Assembly: GCA_900471605.1 (NCBI GenBank)
Contig: UCEY01000024.1
Location: forward strand, 26,144 to 90,143
DNA: 64,000 nt
DNA from: Hyphomicrobiales bacterium
Lineage (GTDB): Bacteria > Pseudomonadota > Alphaproteobacteria > Rhizobiales > Rhizobiaceae
Direction of reading: 5' to 3'
The notes below the pieces were generated by a model that did not search any database, was not told the DNA's origin, and was given only the letters and a program-made list of their open reading frames with translations. Both the position numbers and the translations under genes were made by a program. Shown in pieces: positions 34,365 through 44,529 of this stretch (positions are counted from its first letter, which is position 1; each line of letters begins with the position of its first letter).

Positions 34365-36349
34365 TCATCGAGATCGGCCACTATGCGCTCGTTCTGGCGC
34401 TCGCAACCGCGCTGATCCTGTCGGTCCTGCCGGTGATCGGTGCAAGGCGCGGCGATGCGGCGATGATGGCGCTGGCGCCGACCGGCTCGCTGGTGCTGTT
34501 TGCGCTCGTTACCCTTTCTTTCGGAGCGCTGACCTGGGCCTATGTGGTCTCGGATTTTTCGGTTGCGAACGTCTGGGAAAACTCCCACTCGCTGATGCCG
34601 CTGATCTACAAATATTCCGGCGTCTGGGGCAATCATGAAGGCTCGATGCTGCTCTGGCTGCTGATCCTCGTCTTTTTCAGCGCACTCGTCGCCGTCTTCG
34701 GCGGGAACCTGCCGGATACGCTGCGGGCCAATGTTCTCGCTGTTCAGGCCTGGATCTCGACCGCCTTCCTTTTGTTCATCCTCTTGACCTCCAATCCGTT
34801 CCTGCGCCTCGATCCGGCGCCGGCGGAGGGGCAGGACCTCAACCCGGTTCTGCAGGATTTCGGCCTCGCGGTGCATCCGCCGCTTCTCTATCTCGGTTAT
34901 GTCGGCTTCTCCGTCTGCTTCTCGTTTGCCGTCGCCGCATTGATCGAAGGCCGCATCGATGCCGCCTGGGCCCGCTGGGTGCGGCCCTGGACACTTGCCG
35001 CCTGGACGTTTCTCACCGCCGGCATCGCCATGGGATCCTACTGGGCCTATTACGAGCTCGGCTGGGGCGGCTGGTGGTTCTGGGATCCGGTCGAAAACGC
35101 CTCCTTCATGCCCTGGCTCGCCGGCACGGCGCTCCTGCATTCGGCGCTCGTCATGGAAAAGCGCGAGGCCCTGAAGATCTGGACCGTGCTTCTGGCGATC
35201 ATGACCTTCTCGTTGTCGCTGCTCGGCACCTTCCTGGTGCGCTCTGGCGTGCTGACCTCGGTGCATTCGTTTGCGACCGATCCGACCCGCGGCATCTTCA
35301 TCCTGTGCATTCTCGCCATCTTCATCGGCGGCGCCTTCGTGCTGTTTGCCTGGCGGGCGCCGATGCTCAAGGCCGGCGGTATTTTTGCGCCGATCTCGCG
35401 CGAAGGCGCGCTGGTGCTCAACAACCTGATCCTGACGGTGGCGACCGCCACCGTGCTGACCGGCACGCTCTATCCGCTGATCCTCGAAACGCTGACCGGC
35501 GAAAAGATCTCGGTCGGCGCGCCGTTCTTCAACATGACCTTCGGCCTGCTGATGCTGCCGCTTCTGGTCGCCGTTCCGTTCGGGCCGGTTCTGGCCTGGA
35601 AGCGCGGCGATCTCCTGGGCGCCCTGCAGCGGCTCTGGGTGTTCGCCGGGCTTTCGATGTTTGCGGGCCTGGCCTTCTTCTACATCCAGAACGGTGGGCC
35701 GGTTCTGGCGATCTTCGGCCTGGCGCTCGGCTTCTGGGGCATGATCGGCGCGCTTGCCGACCTCTGGTATCGCGGCAATTTCGCCAAGGTCGGGTTCTCC
35801 GTCGGCGTCAAGCGGCTCATCGGCCTGCCGCGTTCGGTATTCGGCACGGCGATCGCCCATTTCGGCCTCGGCGTCACGGTGCTCGGGATCTTTGCGGCGA
35901 CGACCTTCGGCACCGAGACGGTGGTCGAGATGAAGCAGGGCGCTTCCGTCGATGTCGGCGGTTATTCGCTGACCTATGACGGGCTGCGCGATGCGGTCGG
36001 GCCGAACTATACCGAGAGCCGCGGGCATTTCGCCGTCAGCCGCGGCGGCGTTGAGGTCGCCGATGTCTGGTCGTCGAAACGGCTCTATACGGCGCGGCGG
36101 ATGCCGACGACCGAGGCCGGCATCCTCACCTTCGGCCTCAGCCAGCTCTACGTGTCGCTCGGCGACGCGATGGAAGGCGGCGGCATGGTCGTGCGCATCT
36201 GGTGGAAGCCGTTCATCCTCTGCATCTGGGGCGGCGCGCTGGTGATGATGGCGGGCGGGTTCGTCTCGCTGTCGGACAGGCGGCTCAGGGTGGGCGCGCC
36301 GAGCCGCAAGGCGAAGCCGGTCAAGGCAAGACTGGAGGCGGCGGAGTGA
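34361..36349 (+). CDS. ccmF: Haem lyase subunit CcmF (CycK)
   Basis: This 662-residue multispanning protein has the haem-handling WWD motif in [20 protein letters not shown] and the preceding [11 protein letters not shown] block. Conserved histidines lie in [13 protein letters not shown] and [11 protein letters not shown]. About 15 membrane helices and a C-terminal periplasmic loop ([18 protein letters not shown]) fit the family. It attaches haem to apocytochrome c together with CcmH and CcmI. The full family length is present. Confidence 0.97.
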   Translation: MIIEIGHYALVLALATALILSVLPVIGARRGDAAMMALAPTGSLVLFALVTLSFGALTWAYVVSDFSVANVWENSHSLMPLIYKYSGVWGNHEGSMLLWLLILVFFSALVAVFGGNLPDTLRANVLAVQAWISTAFLLFILLTSNPFLRLDPAPAEGQDLNPVLQDFGLAVHPPLLYLGYVGFSVCFSFAVAALIEGRIDAAWARWVRPWTLAAWTFLTAGIAMGSYWAYYELGWGGWWFWDPVENASFMPWLAGTALLHSALVMEKREALKIWTVLLAIMTFSLSLLGTFLVRSGVLTSVHSFATDPTRGIFILCILAIFIGGAFVLFAWRAPMLKAGGIFAPISREGALVLNNLILTVATATVLTGTLYPLILETLTGEKISVGAPFFNMTFGLLMLPLLVAVPFGPVLAWKRGDLLGALQRLWVFAGLSMFAGLAFFYIQNGGPVLAIFGLALGFWGMIGALADLWYRGNFAKVGFSVGVKRLIGLPRSVFGTAIAHFGLGVTVLGIFAATTFGTETVVEMKQGASVDVGGYSLTYDGLRDAVGPNYTESRGHFAVSRGGVEVADVWSSKRLYTARRMPTTEAGILTFGLSQLYVSLGDAMEGGGMVVRIWWKPFILCIWGGALVMMAGGFVSLSDRRLRVGAPSRKAKPVKARLEAAE

Positions 36350-36819
36350 TGGCGAACTCGTGCACGTTCCGGATCGTTCTTGCAATGGTCCTGGCGCTCT
36401 TCGCCCCCCTCCCGGCCTTCGCCGTCAACCCCGACGAGGTCCTCTCCAACCCCGTCCTCGAACAGCGCGCTCGCAATCTTTCGGCGCAGCTGCGCTGCAT
36501 GGTGTGCCAGAACCAGTCGATCGACGATTCCAATGCGGAGCTTGCCCGCGACCTGCGCGTGCTGGTGCGCGAGCGGTTGACGAACGGCGATACGGACGAT
36601 CAGGTGGTCGACTATGTCGTGTCCCGCTACGGGGAATTCGTGCTTCTGAAACCGCGCCTCAGCGCCAAGACGGTGATCCTCTGGGCGACGCCGGTCCTGC
36701 TGTTGCTGGTCGGTGCGATCGCCATCCTGGTCTTCGTCCGCACCCGTCCAAGCCAACGCGCGGTTGCGGCGCTGACGGCCGAGGAGCAGGCTCGGATCGA
36801 GGAACTTCTGAAAAAATAG
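36349..36819 (+). CDS. ccmH: Cytochrome c maturation thiol protein CcmH (CycL)
   Basis: This 156-residue protein has a signal peptide ([17 protein letters not shown]), the redox motif [11 protein letters not shown] (C50 and C53), the conserved [35 protein letters not shown] and a C-terminal anchor. It keeps the apocytochrome CXXCH cysteines reduced before haem attachment. ATG 36349 overlaps the ccmF stop by one base. It closes the operon; CcmABCDG are not in this window. Confidence 0.96.
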   Translation: MANSCTFRIVLAMVLALFAPLPAFAVNPDEVLSNPVLEQRARNLSAQLRCMVCQNQSIDDSNAELARDLRVLVRERLTNGDTDDQVVDYVVSRYGEFVLLKPRLSAKTVILWATPVLLLLVGAIAILVFVRTRPSQRAVAALTAEEQARIEELLKK

Positions 36820-36965
36820 CGGTCTGAAACCCGCACGGGCGAACATTACCAATATTTCATTCGGCCGCCACCTGCAGTTAACCTCAGAGCGCCTATATCT
36901 CTCGTCATCCACCGCTTGGCTGGCCTCCAGCCAGTATGACTGAAGAGAAGAAGGTAGCTTAAAAC

Positions 36966-38558
36966 ATGCGCAATATTGGACGTCCCTCACTGAAGACCGT
37001 CTTGAAGGCCACCACGGTTGCTGGTCTCGCCGCGGTCATGCTCTCGAGCGGCATCCCGGCTCACATCACGCAGTCTTTTGCTGCTCCGGTCAGCGTCACC
37101 GCTCCGCAGGCCCCGAGCTTTGCCGATGTCGTTTCCGCCGTTTCTCCCGCCGTCGTTTCCGTCCGCGTCCAGTCGGACGCCCAGCCCGTTTCCGATGACA
37201 GCGGCAATAATTTCTCCTTCAATTTCGGCGGCCGCGGCTTCGACCAGCTTCCCGATGATCACCCGCTGAAGCGGTTCTTCCGCGAATTCGGCGGCCAGAT
37301 GCCGGGCGGCCCCGGCGCTCAGGGCGACCGCAACCAGGACCGCGCCGACCGTAACGGCCCGCGCAACCGCGACAACGGCAACCGTCCGCACCGCCTGCGC
37401 CCGGCGGCACAGGGCTCCGGTTTCTTCATCTCCGAAGACGGTTATGTCGTCACCAACAACCACGTCGTTTCCGACGGTTCGGCCTACACGGTCGTTTTGA
37501 ATGACGGCACGGAACTCGAAGCCAAGCTGGTCGGCAAGGACAGCCGAACCGACCTCGCGGTGCTCAAGGTCGACGCCACCAGCCGCAAGTTCACCTATGT
37601 CAATTTCGCCGACGACTCCAAGGTGCGCGTCGGCGACTGGGTGGTCGCCGTCGGCAACCCGTTCGGCCTCGGCGGCACAGTCACCGCAGGCATCGTGTCG
37701 GCCCGCGGCCGCGACATCGGCTCCGGCCCCTATGACGACTACATCCAGGTGGATGCGGCCGTAAACCGCGGCAATTCCGGCGGCCCGACCTTCAACCTGT
37801 CGGGTGAAGTGGTCGGCATCAACACCGCGATCTTCTCGCCGTCGGGCGGCAATGTCGGTATCGCCTTTGCGATCCCGTCTTCTACTGCCAAGGACGTCGT
37901 CGCCAACCTGATGAAGGACGGCAAGGTCGATCGCGGCTGGCTCGGCGTGCAGATCCAGCCGGTTACCCAGGATATCGCCGACTCCCTCGGCCTCAAGGAA
38001 GCGTCCGGCGCTCTCGTCGTCGCTCCGCAGGAAGGTTCTCCGGGCCAGAAGGCCGGCATCAAGGAAGGCGACGTGATCACCGCCGTCAACGGCCAGCCGA
38101 TCAAGGATGCCCGTGATCTTGCCAAGCGCGTCGCCGCCTTCGGCCCGAACACCAAGGTCGAGGTCGACCTGTGGCGCGACGGCAAGGCGCAGAAGATCCC
38201 GGTTACGCTCGGCAACCTCCAGAGCGACGAAGCCGCGGCGGCAACGCCGAAGCAGCCCGATGCGCCGGCGCCCTCCAGTGATAAGGCGCTTGCCAGCCTC
38301 GGTATCACCGTCGCTCCGGCCGAAGATGGTTCCGGCCTCTCCGTCACCGACGTGGATCCGGACTCGGAAGCTGCTGCCCGCGGTCTGAAGACCGGTGAAA
38401 AGATCGTCTCGGTCAACAACCGCAAGGTTACCAGCGCCGCCGATGTCGGCAAGGTTCTCGAACAGGCCCGCAAGGACGGCCGCACCCGTGCGCTGTTCCA
38501 GGTAGCCGGCGAAAACAATACCAGCCGCTTCGTCGCCCTGCCGATCAACGAAGGCTGA
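36966..38558 (+). CDS. degP: DegP/HtrA-type periplasmic serine protease (Do family)
   Basis: This 530-residue protein has an export signal and a trypsin-like domain with the triad H166 (NNHVVSDGS), D196 (DSRTDLAVLK) and S271 (RGNSGGPTFNL). Two PDZ domains follow (about residues 318-410 and 425-520). A hydrophilic Asp/Arg/Asn-rich insert sits before the protease domain (about residues 120-145, GDRNQDRADRNGPRNRDNG). It degrades misfolded envelope proteins. It has its own upstream region and an intrinsic terminator, and is followed by a two-component pair that could respond to envelope stress. Confidence 0.95.
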   Translation: MRNIGRPSLKTVLKATTVAGLAAVMLSSGIPAHITQSFAAPVSVTAPQAPSFADVVSAVSPAVVSVRVQSDAQPVSDDSGNNFSFNFGGRGFDQLPDDHPLKRFFREFGGQMPGGPGAQGDRNQDRADRNGPRNRDNGNRPHRLRPAAQGSGFFISEDGYVVTNNHVVSDGSAYTVVLNDGTELEAKLVGKDSRTDLAVLKVDATSRKFTYVNFADDSKVRVGDWVVAVGNPFGLGGTVTAGIVSARGRDIGSGPYDDYIQVDAAVNRGNSGGPTFNLSGEVVGINTAIFSPSGGNVGIAFAIPSSTAKDVVANLMKDGKVDRGWLGVQIQPVTQDIADSLGLKEASGALVVAPQEGSPGQKAGIKEGDVITAVNGQPIKDARDLAKRVAAFGPNTKVEVDLWRDGKAQKIPVTLGNLQSDEAAAATPKQPDAPAPSSDKALASLGITVAPAEDGSGLSVTDVDPDSEAAARGLKTGEKIVSVNNRKVTSAADVGKVLEQARKDGRTRALFQVAGENNTSRFVALPINEG

Positions 38559-38585
38559 TTTCTAGAAACTAGGTCGCAAGATCAG

Positions 38586-38617
38586 GGGCGCCGCCGGCAA
38601 CGGTCGGCGCCCTTTTT
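38586..38617 (+). terminator. Intrinsic terminator after degP
   Basis: GGGCGCCG (38586-38593) pairs with CGGCGCCC (38605-38612), followed by TTTTT (38613-38617). It separates degP from the downstream two-component genes. Confidence 0.85.
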
Positions 38618-38717
38618 CTTTCCATGGAGCAAGTTGATGGAGACTGATGCCCTATATTCTGCCGGTACCGCAGATTCCCATGGTGCAAAGAGGGGCGCGG
38701 ACGCTATTGTCCCGCAC

Positions 38718-39395
38718 ATGAAGATTCTGGTGATCGAAGACGACCTGGAGGCCGCGGCCTACATGACCAAGGCCTTCCGTGAGGCGGGCATCGTGGTCGA
38801 CCATGCAAGCGACGGCGAGAGCGGCCTGTTCATGGGGACCGAGAACTCCTACGACGTGATGGTCATCGACCGCATGCTGCCGCGCCGGGACGGTCTCTCC
38901 GTCATCAGCGAACTCAGGAAGCGCGGTATCAATGCGCCGGTGCTGATCCTCTCCGCGCTCGGCCAGGTAGATGACCGGGTGACCGGCCTGCGTGCCGGCG
39001 GCGACGACTACCTGCCGAAACCCTACGCCTTTTCCGAGCTGCTTGCCCGCGTCGAGGTGCTTGGCCGCCGCAAGGGCACGCCGGAACAGGACATGGTCTA
39101 CCGGGTCGGAGACCTGGAGCTCGACCGGCTGTCCCATGAGGTGAAGCGCGCCGGCAAGGAAGTGCTGCTGCAGCCCCGCGAATTCCGTCTGCTCGAATAT
39201 CTGATGAAGAATGCCGGCCAGGTGGTTACCCGCACCATGCTGCTCGAAAACGTCTGGGACTATCACTTCGACCCCCAGACCAATGTCATCGACGTGCATG
39301 TGTCGCGGCTGAGATCGAAGATCGAGAAGGATTTCGAAAAGCCGCTGCTGAAGACTATCCGCGGCGCCGGTTACATGATCAAGGACGAGGGGTAA
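38718..39395 (+). CDS. OmpR-family response regulator
   Basis: This 225-residue regulator has acidic pair E7-D8-D9, phosphoacceptor D51 (VMVIDRMLPRRDGL) and K in PKPYAFSELL, then a winged helix (VLLQPREFRLLEYLMKNAGQVVTRTMLLENVWDYHFDPQTNVIDVHVSRLRSKI) of the QseB/TctD-like group. ATG 38718 begins the receiver domain; an in-frame start at 38634 lies 21 bp after the degP terminator and adds a non-conserved segment. The kinase gene follows by 6 bp. Position after degP is conserved in related rhizobia, but targets are unknown. Confidence 0.92.
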   Translation: MKILVIEDDLEAAAYMTKAFREAGIVVDHASDGESGLFMGTENSYDVMVIDRMLPRRDGLSVISELRKRGINAPVLILSALGQVDDRVTGLRAGGDDYLPKPYAFSELLARVEVLGRRKGTPEQDMVYRVGDLELDRLSHEVKRAGKEVLLQPREFRLLEYLMKNAGQVVTRTMLLENVWDYHFDPQTNVIDVHVSRLRSKIEKDFEKPLLKTIRGAGYMIKDEG

Positions 39396-39401
39396 GCCGA
39401 G

Positions 39402-40814
39402 TTGCTGGCACGTGCCCGCCTGATGTTCCGCTCGACAGCCGTGCGGCTGTCGGCGCTCTATATCCTGCTTTTCGCCCTCTGCGCCGCCTTTCTGGTCTTC
39501 TACGTGACGGCCATGTCCGAACGGCTGCTGGCGCAGCAGACCCGCCAGTCGCTGCAGGAGGAGGTGCAGGAGATCCAGCGTGCCTATGAGCGCGGCGGCG
39601 TCAACCTTCTGCTGAGGATGATGGAGCGGCGGGCCCGCCAGCCGGGCGCCAATCTTTATGTCATCGCCGGGCCGAACGGCGAGATGCTTGCCGGTAACGT
39701 CGCGTCGGTCCAGCCCGGCGTGCTCGACGAGCAGGGCTGGACCAACATTCCCTTCACCTATGAACCCTATACGGAAGTGGAGCGCCCTGGCCGTCACCTG
39801 GCGACCGCCAATGTCATTCGTCTCGACAACGGGCTGAGGGTGATGATAGGCCGCGATCTCGGTGATCCGAGCCGGTTTCGCGGCATCGTGCGCCGGGCGC
39901 TGATGGTGGCGCTGGCGATCATGGGCGTGGGCGCGCTGGTGATCTGGTTCGGTATCGGCCGCAATGCGCTGAAACGCATCGACCGGATGTCGGCGGCAAG
40001 CCAGAAGATCATGGCCGGCGACCTGTCGCAGCGCCTTCCGGTCGGCAAGTCCGGCGACGAATTCGACCGGTTGTCGGACTCGCTGAACGCCATGCTCGGC
40101 CGCATCGAGAAGCTGAACGAGGGCCTGCGGCAGGTCTCCGACAACATCGCCCATGACCTGAAGACGCCGCTGACGCGGCTGCGCAACAAGGCGGCCGATG
40201 CGCTCGGCGAGGATCGCGCCGATGTGCGCCGCACAGCCCTCGAAGGCATCATCGCCGAATCCGACCAGCTCATCCGCACGTTCAACGCGCTCTTGATGAT
40301 CTCGCGCGTCGAGGCGGGATCGATCGCGGCCGAAATGTCCGATGTCGATCTCTCCGCGATCTCCGCCGACAGCGCCGAGCTCTACGAGCCGGCGGCGGAG
40401 GAGGCGGGGCTGTCGCTCACCACCGAGCTCGAACCGGGCCTCGTCGTCAACGGCAACCGCGAGCTTATCGGCCAGGCGATCTTCAATCTTCTCGACAACG
40501 CCATCAAATATGCCTCCGAGGCAGGCGATGCGGCGAGTATCCGCGTTCGCCTTACAAAGAGCGACGGCACGCTCCGGCTCGCCGTTTGCGACAACGGCCC
40601 CGGCATTCCGGCCGACAAGCGCGGGGAGGTGACCAAACGGTTCTTCCGCCTCGACGAAAGCCGCTCGAAGCCCGGCACCGGTCTTGGCCTGTCGCTGGTC
40701 GAGGCGGTGATGGAGCTGCATGGAGGCTCGCTGGAACTCTCCGCCACCGACGAGGCGAACACCGCAGCACCCGGCCTGACGGTCACCATGGTCTTTCCCG
40801 AACTGAAGCCCTAA
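39402..40814 (+). CDS. Sensor histidine kinase partner of the upstream regulator
   Basis: This 470-residue kinase has a first membrane helix (LSALYILLFALCAAFLVFYVT), a periplasmic part of about 115 residues, a second helix (ALMVALAIMGVGALVIWFGIG) and a HAMP region. Phosphoacceptor H251 lies in NIAHDLKTPLTRLRNKA, followed by an ATPase domain with N (QAIFNLLDNAIKYAS), G1 (CDNGPGIPADKRGEV) and G2 (GTGLGLSLVEAV). The start is TTG 39402 with GAGGGG upstream; ATG 39423 is the alternative. Confidence 0.92.
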   Translation: MLARARLMFRSTAVRLSALYILLFALCAAFLVFYVTAMSERLLAQQTRQSLQEEVQEIQRAYERGGVNLLLRMMERRARQPGANLYVIAGPNGEMLAGNVASVQPGVLDEQGWTNIPFTYEPYTEVERPGRHLATANVIRLDNGLRVMIGRDLGDPSRFRGIVRRALMVALAIMGVGALVIWFGIGRNALKRIDRMSAASQKIMAGDLSQRLPVGKSGDEFDRLSDSLNAMLGRIEKLNEGLRQVSDNIAHDLKTPLTRLRNKAADALGEDRADVRRTALEGIIAESDQLIRTFNALLMISRVEAGSIAAEMSDVDLSAISADSAELYEPAAEEAGLSLTTELEPGLVVNGNRELIGQAIFNLLDNAIKYASEAGDAASIRVRLTKSDGTLRLAVCDNGPGIPADKRGEVTKRFFRLDESRSKPGTGLGLSLVEAVMELHGGSLELSATDEANTAAPGLTVTMVFPELKP

Positions 40815-40862
40815 GTTCCGACTCGTGAGGCTGCTGTTAGACTACGGCGACGCCTCTCGCTC

Positions 40863-40981
40863 CCTCATTCCTGTGCTTGTCGCAGGAATCCAGTCAGCCC
40901 AAGTCCTTGGGCTGAAAAGACTCCTCCGCGCCGCGGACGCGGCGCTGCTGGATCCCTGCGACAAGCACAGGGATGGGGAGG
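40863..40981. repeat. Palindromic intergenic repeat upstream of glnE
   Basis: The outer arms (40863-40893 and 40948-40981) share CTGTGCTTGTCGCAGG and its complement CCTGCGACAAGCACAG. Two internal hairpins are TCAGCCCAAG (40894-40903) / CTTGGGCTGA (40906-40915) and GCGCCGC (40928-40934) / GCGGCGC (40939-40945). This is a different sequence family from the elements at 3739 and 17520 but has the same multi-arm design. It ends 30 bp before glnE. Confidence 0.85.
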
Positions 40982-41011
40982 GAATGGCGTACGGCATGAG
41001 GGAGGGAAAGA

Positions 41012-43960
41012 ATGGAGACCGGAAACCGGCTCGATACGGTCAAGGCGGAGGTGATCCGCCCGATGAACCAGACGGAAGCCAAGGCGGCAATGGCTGTCCT
41101 CAAGGATATCGGCAGGTCCGAACCTCCGGTCGCGGCACTGCTCGGCAAGGACAGCGCGCTGAAAGATTTCATCGTCGCGGCCTTTACCCTCTCGCCTTAT
41201 CTGCGCGATACGGCGGTCATCTCGCCCGGGCTTCTGGTCTCCGCGATTACCGAGCCGTTGGGGCCTGCGCTGGAAAAGCTGGTGGAAGCGGCGCGCAATG
41301 CCTGGCGAAAGAAGGATGGCACGTTGGCGTCCGAAAACGAGGTGATGACGACGCTGCGCACCACCAAGCGGGGTTTGAGCTTCCTTGTCGCACTCGCCGA
41401 TCTCGCCCGTATCTTTTCCGCGAAGGACACGACGCGATGGCTGAGCCTGCTGGCCGAAGCCTCAGTCGCAGCCGCGATCGACCACCTTCTGGTCGCCGGC
41501 CACGAGAGCGGCAAGCTGAAACTCGTCGACCTCGACGAACCCAGTAGAGGTTCTGGCCTGATCGTGCTCGGCATGGGCAAGCTCGGCGGCCGCGAGCTCA
41601 ACTATTCATCCGATATCGACATCGTCGTGTTCTTCGATCCCGAGACCGGGATACTGACCGATCCGCTTGATGGATCCGAAGTCTATGGCCGGATGATGCG
41701 CCGCCTGATCCGCATCCTGCAGGAACGCACCGCGGATGGTTACGTGTTCCGCACCGACCTGCGCCTGCGCCCCGATCCTGGTTCCACGCCGCTCGCCGTC
41801 TCGCTGGATGCGGCGCTGATCTATTACGAGGGCCGGGGGCAGAACTGGGAACGTGCGGCCTTCATCAAGGCGCGGCCGATCGCCGGGGATATCGCGGCCG
41901 GCGACAATTTCATGCGGCTGCTGACGCCCTTCGTGTTCCGCAAATATCTCGACTATGCGGCGATCGCCGACATTCATTCGATCAAGCGGCAGATCCACGT
42001 CCACAAGGGCCATGGCGCGATTGCCGTGAAGGGCCATGATGTCAAGCTCGGCCGCGGCGGCATCCGCGAGATCGAGTTCTTCGCCCAGACCCAGCAGCTG
42101 ATCGCCGGCGGCCGCATGCCGCCGCTGCGGGCCCGCGAGACGGAAGTGGCGCTGAAGGCGCTCGCCGAGGCGAAATGGATCACGCCCGAGATCGCCGCCG
42201 AACTGACGGGGGCCTACTGGTTCCTGCGCGATGTCGAACACCGCATCCAGATGGTGCGCGACGAGCAGACCCATAACCTGCCGGAAACCGATGCCGAACT
42301 GAAGCGCATCGCCTTCATGCTCGGTTTCGCCGATATCGCCGGATTTTCCGCCAGGCTCGAAGAAGTGCTGCGTACCGTCGAGAAACGTTACGCCCGGCTT
42401 TTCGAGCAGGAAGCGAAACTCACCAGCAGCGACGGCAATCTCGTCTTCACCGGTCAGCAGGACGATCCGGGCACGCTGAAGACGCTGGCCTCGCTCGGTT
42501 TCGAACGGCCGGCCGACATGTCCCGCGTCATCCGCACCTGGCATTATGGCCGCTACCGCGCCACCCAGTCGGCCGAGGCGCGCGAGCGGCTGACCGAATT
42601 GATGCCGGCCCTGCTGCAGGCGTTCGGCGAGAGCAAGCGCGCCGACGAGGCGCTGCTGCGCTTCGACAGTTTCCTTAAAGGTCTGCCGGCCGGCATCCAG
42701 CTCTTCTCGCTGATCGGCAACAACCCGCCGCTCCTGGCGCTGATCGTCACCATCATGTCCTCTGCGCCGCGGCTGGCCGATATCATCGCCTCCAAGCCAC
42801 ATGTCTTCGACGGCATGCTCGACCCCGGCCTGATGGCCGAGCTTCCCACCCGCGACTATCTTTCCTATCGCCTGACCAATTTCCTGACCGGTGCCCGGCA
42901 CTACGAGGAGAAGCTGGACCGGCTGCGCATCTTTGCCGCCGAACAGCGGTTCCTGATCGGCATCCGGCTGCTGACGGGAGCGATCTCGGGTGTCCAGGCG
43001 GCACGCGCCTTCACCCATCTCGCCGACCTTTTGATCGATGCGGCCCTTAAGGCGGTCGTCACGGAAATCCGCAGCGCCCACGGCACCTATCCGGGCGGCC
43101 GCGTCGCCGTCATGGGCATGGGCAAGCTCGGTAGTTTCGAGCTGACGGCCGGCTCCGATGTCGACCTCATCCTGCTCTACGACTACGACAGCGAGGCGAT
43201 GGAAAGCGAGGGCGACAAGCCGCTCGATTCCAGCCGTTATTTCACCCGCCTGACCCAGCGGCTGATCGCCGCCCTTTCGGCGCCGATGGCCGAGGGGGTG
43301 ATCTTCGAGGTCGATCTGCGCTTGAGGCCGTCCGGCAACAAGGGGCCGGTCGCCACCCGCATCAACGCCTTCGGCAAATACCAGCGCGAGGAGGCCTGGA
43401 CCTGGGAGCACATGGCGCTTACCCGCGCCCGGCTGATCTGCGGCGACGAAAGCCTCGTCGGCGAGGCGAAAGGCCTGATCGGCGAAGTGCTGTCGGCCAA
43501 GCCAGAGATCGCCAAGATCGCCGCCGATGTCGCCGAGATGCGTGCCCTGATCGAGGCGGAAAAACCGCCGCGCGATATCTGGGATTTCAAGCTGATATCC
43601 GGCGGACTGATCGATATCGAATTCATCGCCCAATATCTGCGCCTGATCGCACCGGCCAAGGGCGTTATGCTCGATACCTATGGTTTCAGCACCGAGGAAG
43701 CCCTCAAAGCGCTCGGCGACAGGCTGATGAAGCCCGCTGATCTCGATATCTGCGTGGAGGCGCTACGCCTCTTCACCGAACTCTCCCAGATCGTCCGCCT
43801 CTGCGTCGATGGCCCGTTCGAGCCGGGCGATGCGCCGGCCGGGCTTCTCGAGCGCGTCTGCCGGGCAGGGGACTGTCCGGATATCGGGGCGCTGGAGGGG
43901 GAGGTGAAGCGGCTCTCGAAGGCTGTGCGGGCGGTGTTTCGGACTGTCGTAGGAAAGTGA
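41012..43960 (+). CDS. glnE: Bifunctional glutamine synthetase adenylyltransferase/deadenylyltransferase
   Basis: This 982-residue enzyme has two nucleotidyltransferase domains: an N-terminal one with GMGKLGGRELNYSSDIDIVVFFD (about residues 185-210) that removes AMP, and a C-terminal one with GMGKLGSFELTAGSDVDLILLYDYD (about residues 702-726) that adds AMP. Each is followed by LRLRPDPGSTPLAVS or LRLRPSGNKGPVATR. It sets glutamine synthetase activity according to PII and glutamine. The length is normal. It is a single gene behind a palindromic repeat. Confidence 0.97.
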   Translation: METGNRLDTVKAEVIRPMNQTEAKAAMAVLKDIGRSEPPVAALLGKDSALKDFIVAAFTLSPYLRDTAVISPGLLVSAITEPLGPALEKLVEAARNAWRKKDGTLASENEVMTTLRTTKRGLSFLVALADLARIFSAKDTTRWLSLLAEASVAAAIDHLLVAGHESGKLKLVDLDEPSRGSGLIVLGMGKLGGRELNYSSDIDIVVFFDPETGILTDPLDGSEVYGRMMRRLIRILQERTADGYVFRTDLRLRPDPGSTPLAVSLDAALIYYEGRGQNWERAAFIKARPIAGDIAAGDNFMRLLTPFVFRKYLDYAAIADIHSIKRQIHVHKGHGAIAVKGHDVKLGRGGIREIEFFAQTQQLIAGGRMPPLRARETEVALKALAEAKWITPEIAAELTGAYWFLRDVEHRIQMVRDEQTHNLPETDAELKRIAFMLGFADIAGFSARLEEVLRTVEKRYARLFEQEAKLTSSDGNLVFTGQQDDPGTLKTLASLGFERPADMSRVIRTWHYGRYRATQSAEARERLTELMPALLQAFGESKRADEALLRFDSFLKGLPAGIQLFSLIGNNPPLLALIVTIMSSAPRLADIIASKPHVFDGMLDPGLMAELPTRDYLSYRLTNFLTGARHYEEKLDRLRIFAAEQRFLIGIRLLTGAISGVQAARAFTHLADLLIDAALKAVVTEIRSAHGTYPGGRVAVMGMGKLGSFELTAGSDVDLILLYDYDSEAMESEGDKPLDSSRYFTRLTQRLIAALSAPMAEGVIFEVDLRLRPSGNKGPVATRINAFGKYQREEAWTWEHMALTRARLICGDESLVGEAKGLIGEVLSAKPEIAKIAADVAEMRALIEAEKPPRDIWDFKLISGGLIDIEFIAQYLRLIAPAKGVMLDTYGFSTEEALKALGDRLMKPADLDICVEALRLFTELSQIVRLCVDGPFEPGDAPAGLLERVCRAGDCPDIGALEGEVKRLSKAVRAVFRTVVGK

Positions 43961-44042
43961 GGTGGCGCGCCTCCGCATTGGTCACTTCCTTGTTCTTTTG
44001 ATATGGGAATGCCATATTGGACGGGAGTAGAGGGTTTTCGAC

Positions 44043-44441
44043 GTGAGTGGAAACGAAGAGACAAAGCTGCTGGCGCTGATGGAAGCAATGTTCAATGGTC
44101 AAAAAAGAACATTGGGCATGGTTGAGACTGCCATCGAGAAATTCAGTTCGGTGGAGACGGAAATTGCTAAGCTCAATCGTAAGATGAACGCGGTGCACGA
44201 CCTCGCACTTCGGCAACATGGTGAAACGTCGGGCCGGCTTGAGGCAATCTCTGCGAGGCTGGAAGAAACCGAGAGACTTCTCGATGACCGTGCTCGCGAC
44301 CTTACCCGAACTCAGATCGATGTCGTGGGCCAGTATAACGAGGTCCTGACAGCCTTGCAGGACGCTTCACATGCGTTTCGCCTCGCCGAGGAGGTCAGTT
44401 CGAGATTGACCGACGTTGAGAACAAGATCGCCCACATGTAG
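44043..44441 (+). CDS. Hypothetical coiled-coil protein between glnE and pleC
   Basis: This 132-residue, GTG-initiated protein is predicted to be almost wholly helical, with heptad-like stretches (TAIEKFSSVETEIAKLNRKM, GRLEAISARLEETERLLDDRARDL, FRLAEEVSSRLTDVENKIA). I recognise no family. Its base composition is visibly lower in GC than the flanking genes, suggesting a different origin or relaxed selection. It is convergent with pleC. A GAGGG motif lies about ten bases before the start. Confidence 0.6.
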   Translation: MSGNEETKLLALMEAMFNGQKRTLGMVETAIEKFSSVETEIAKLNRKMNAVHDLALRQHGETSGRLEAISARLEETERLLDDRARDLTRTQIDVVGQYNEVLTALQDASHAFRLAEEVSSRLTDVENKIAHM

Positions 44442-44529
44442 GGCGGAGGATCTTGATGGCGGCGTCCGCTTGTTTGGACAATCCCGGGACAGGAAGCAGA
44501 ATGATCTGAGGCAGATGCCTCCGATCGCC

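Noticed and set aside
34226..36385. A 719-residue minus-strand frame opposite ccmF
   Set aside because: It is dominated by Arg, Gln, Asp, Glu and His from antisense reading of a membrane protein; CcmF is certain on the plus strand.
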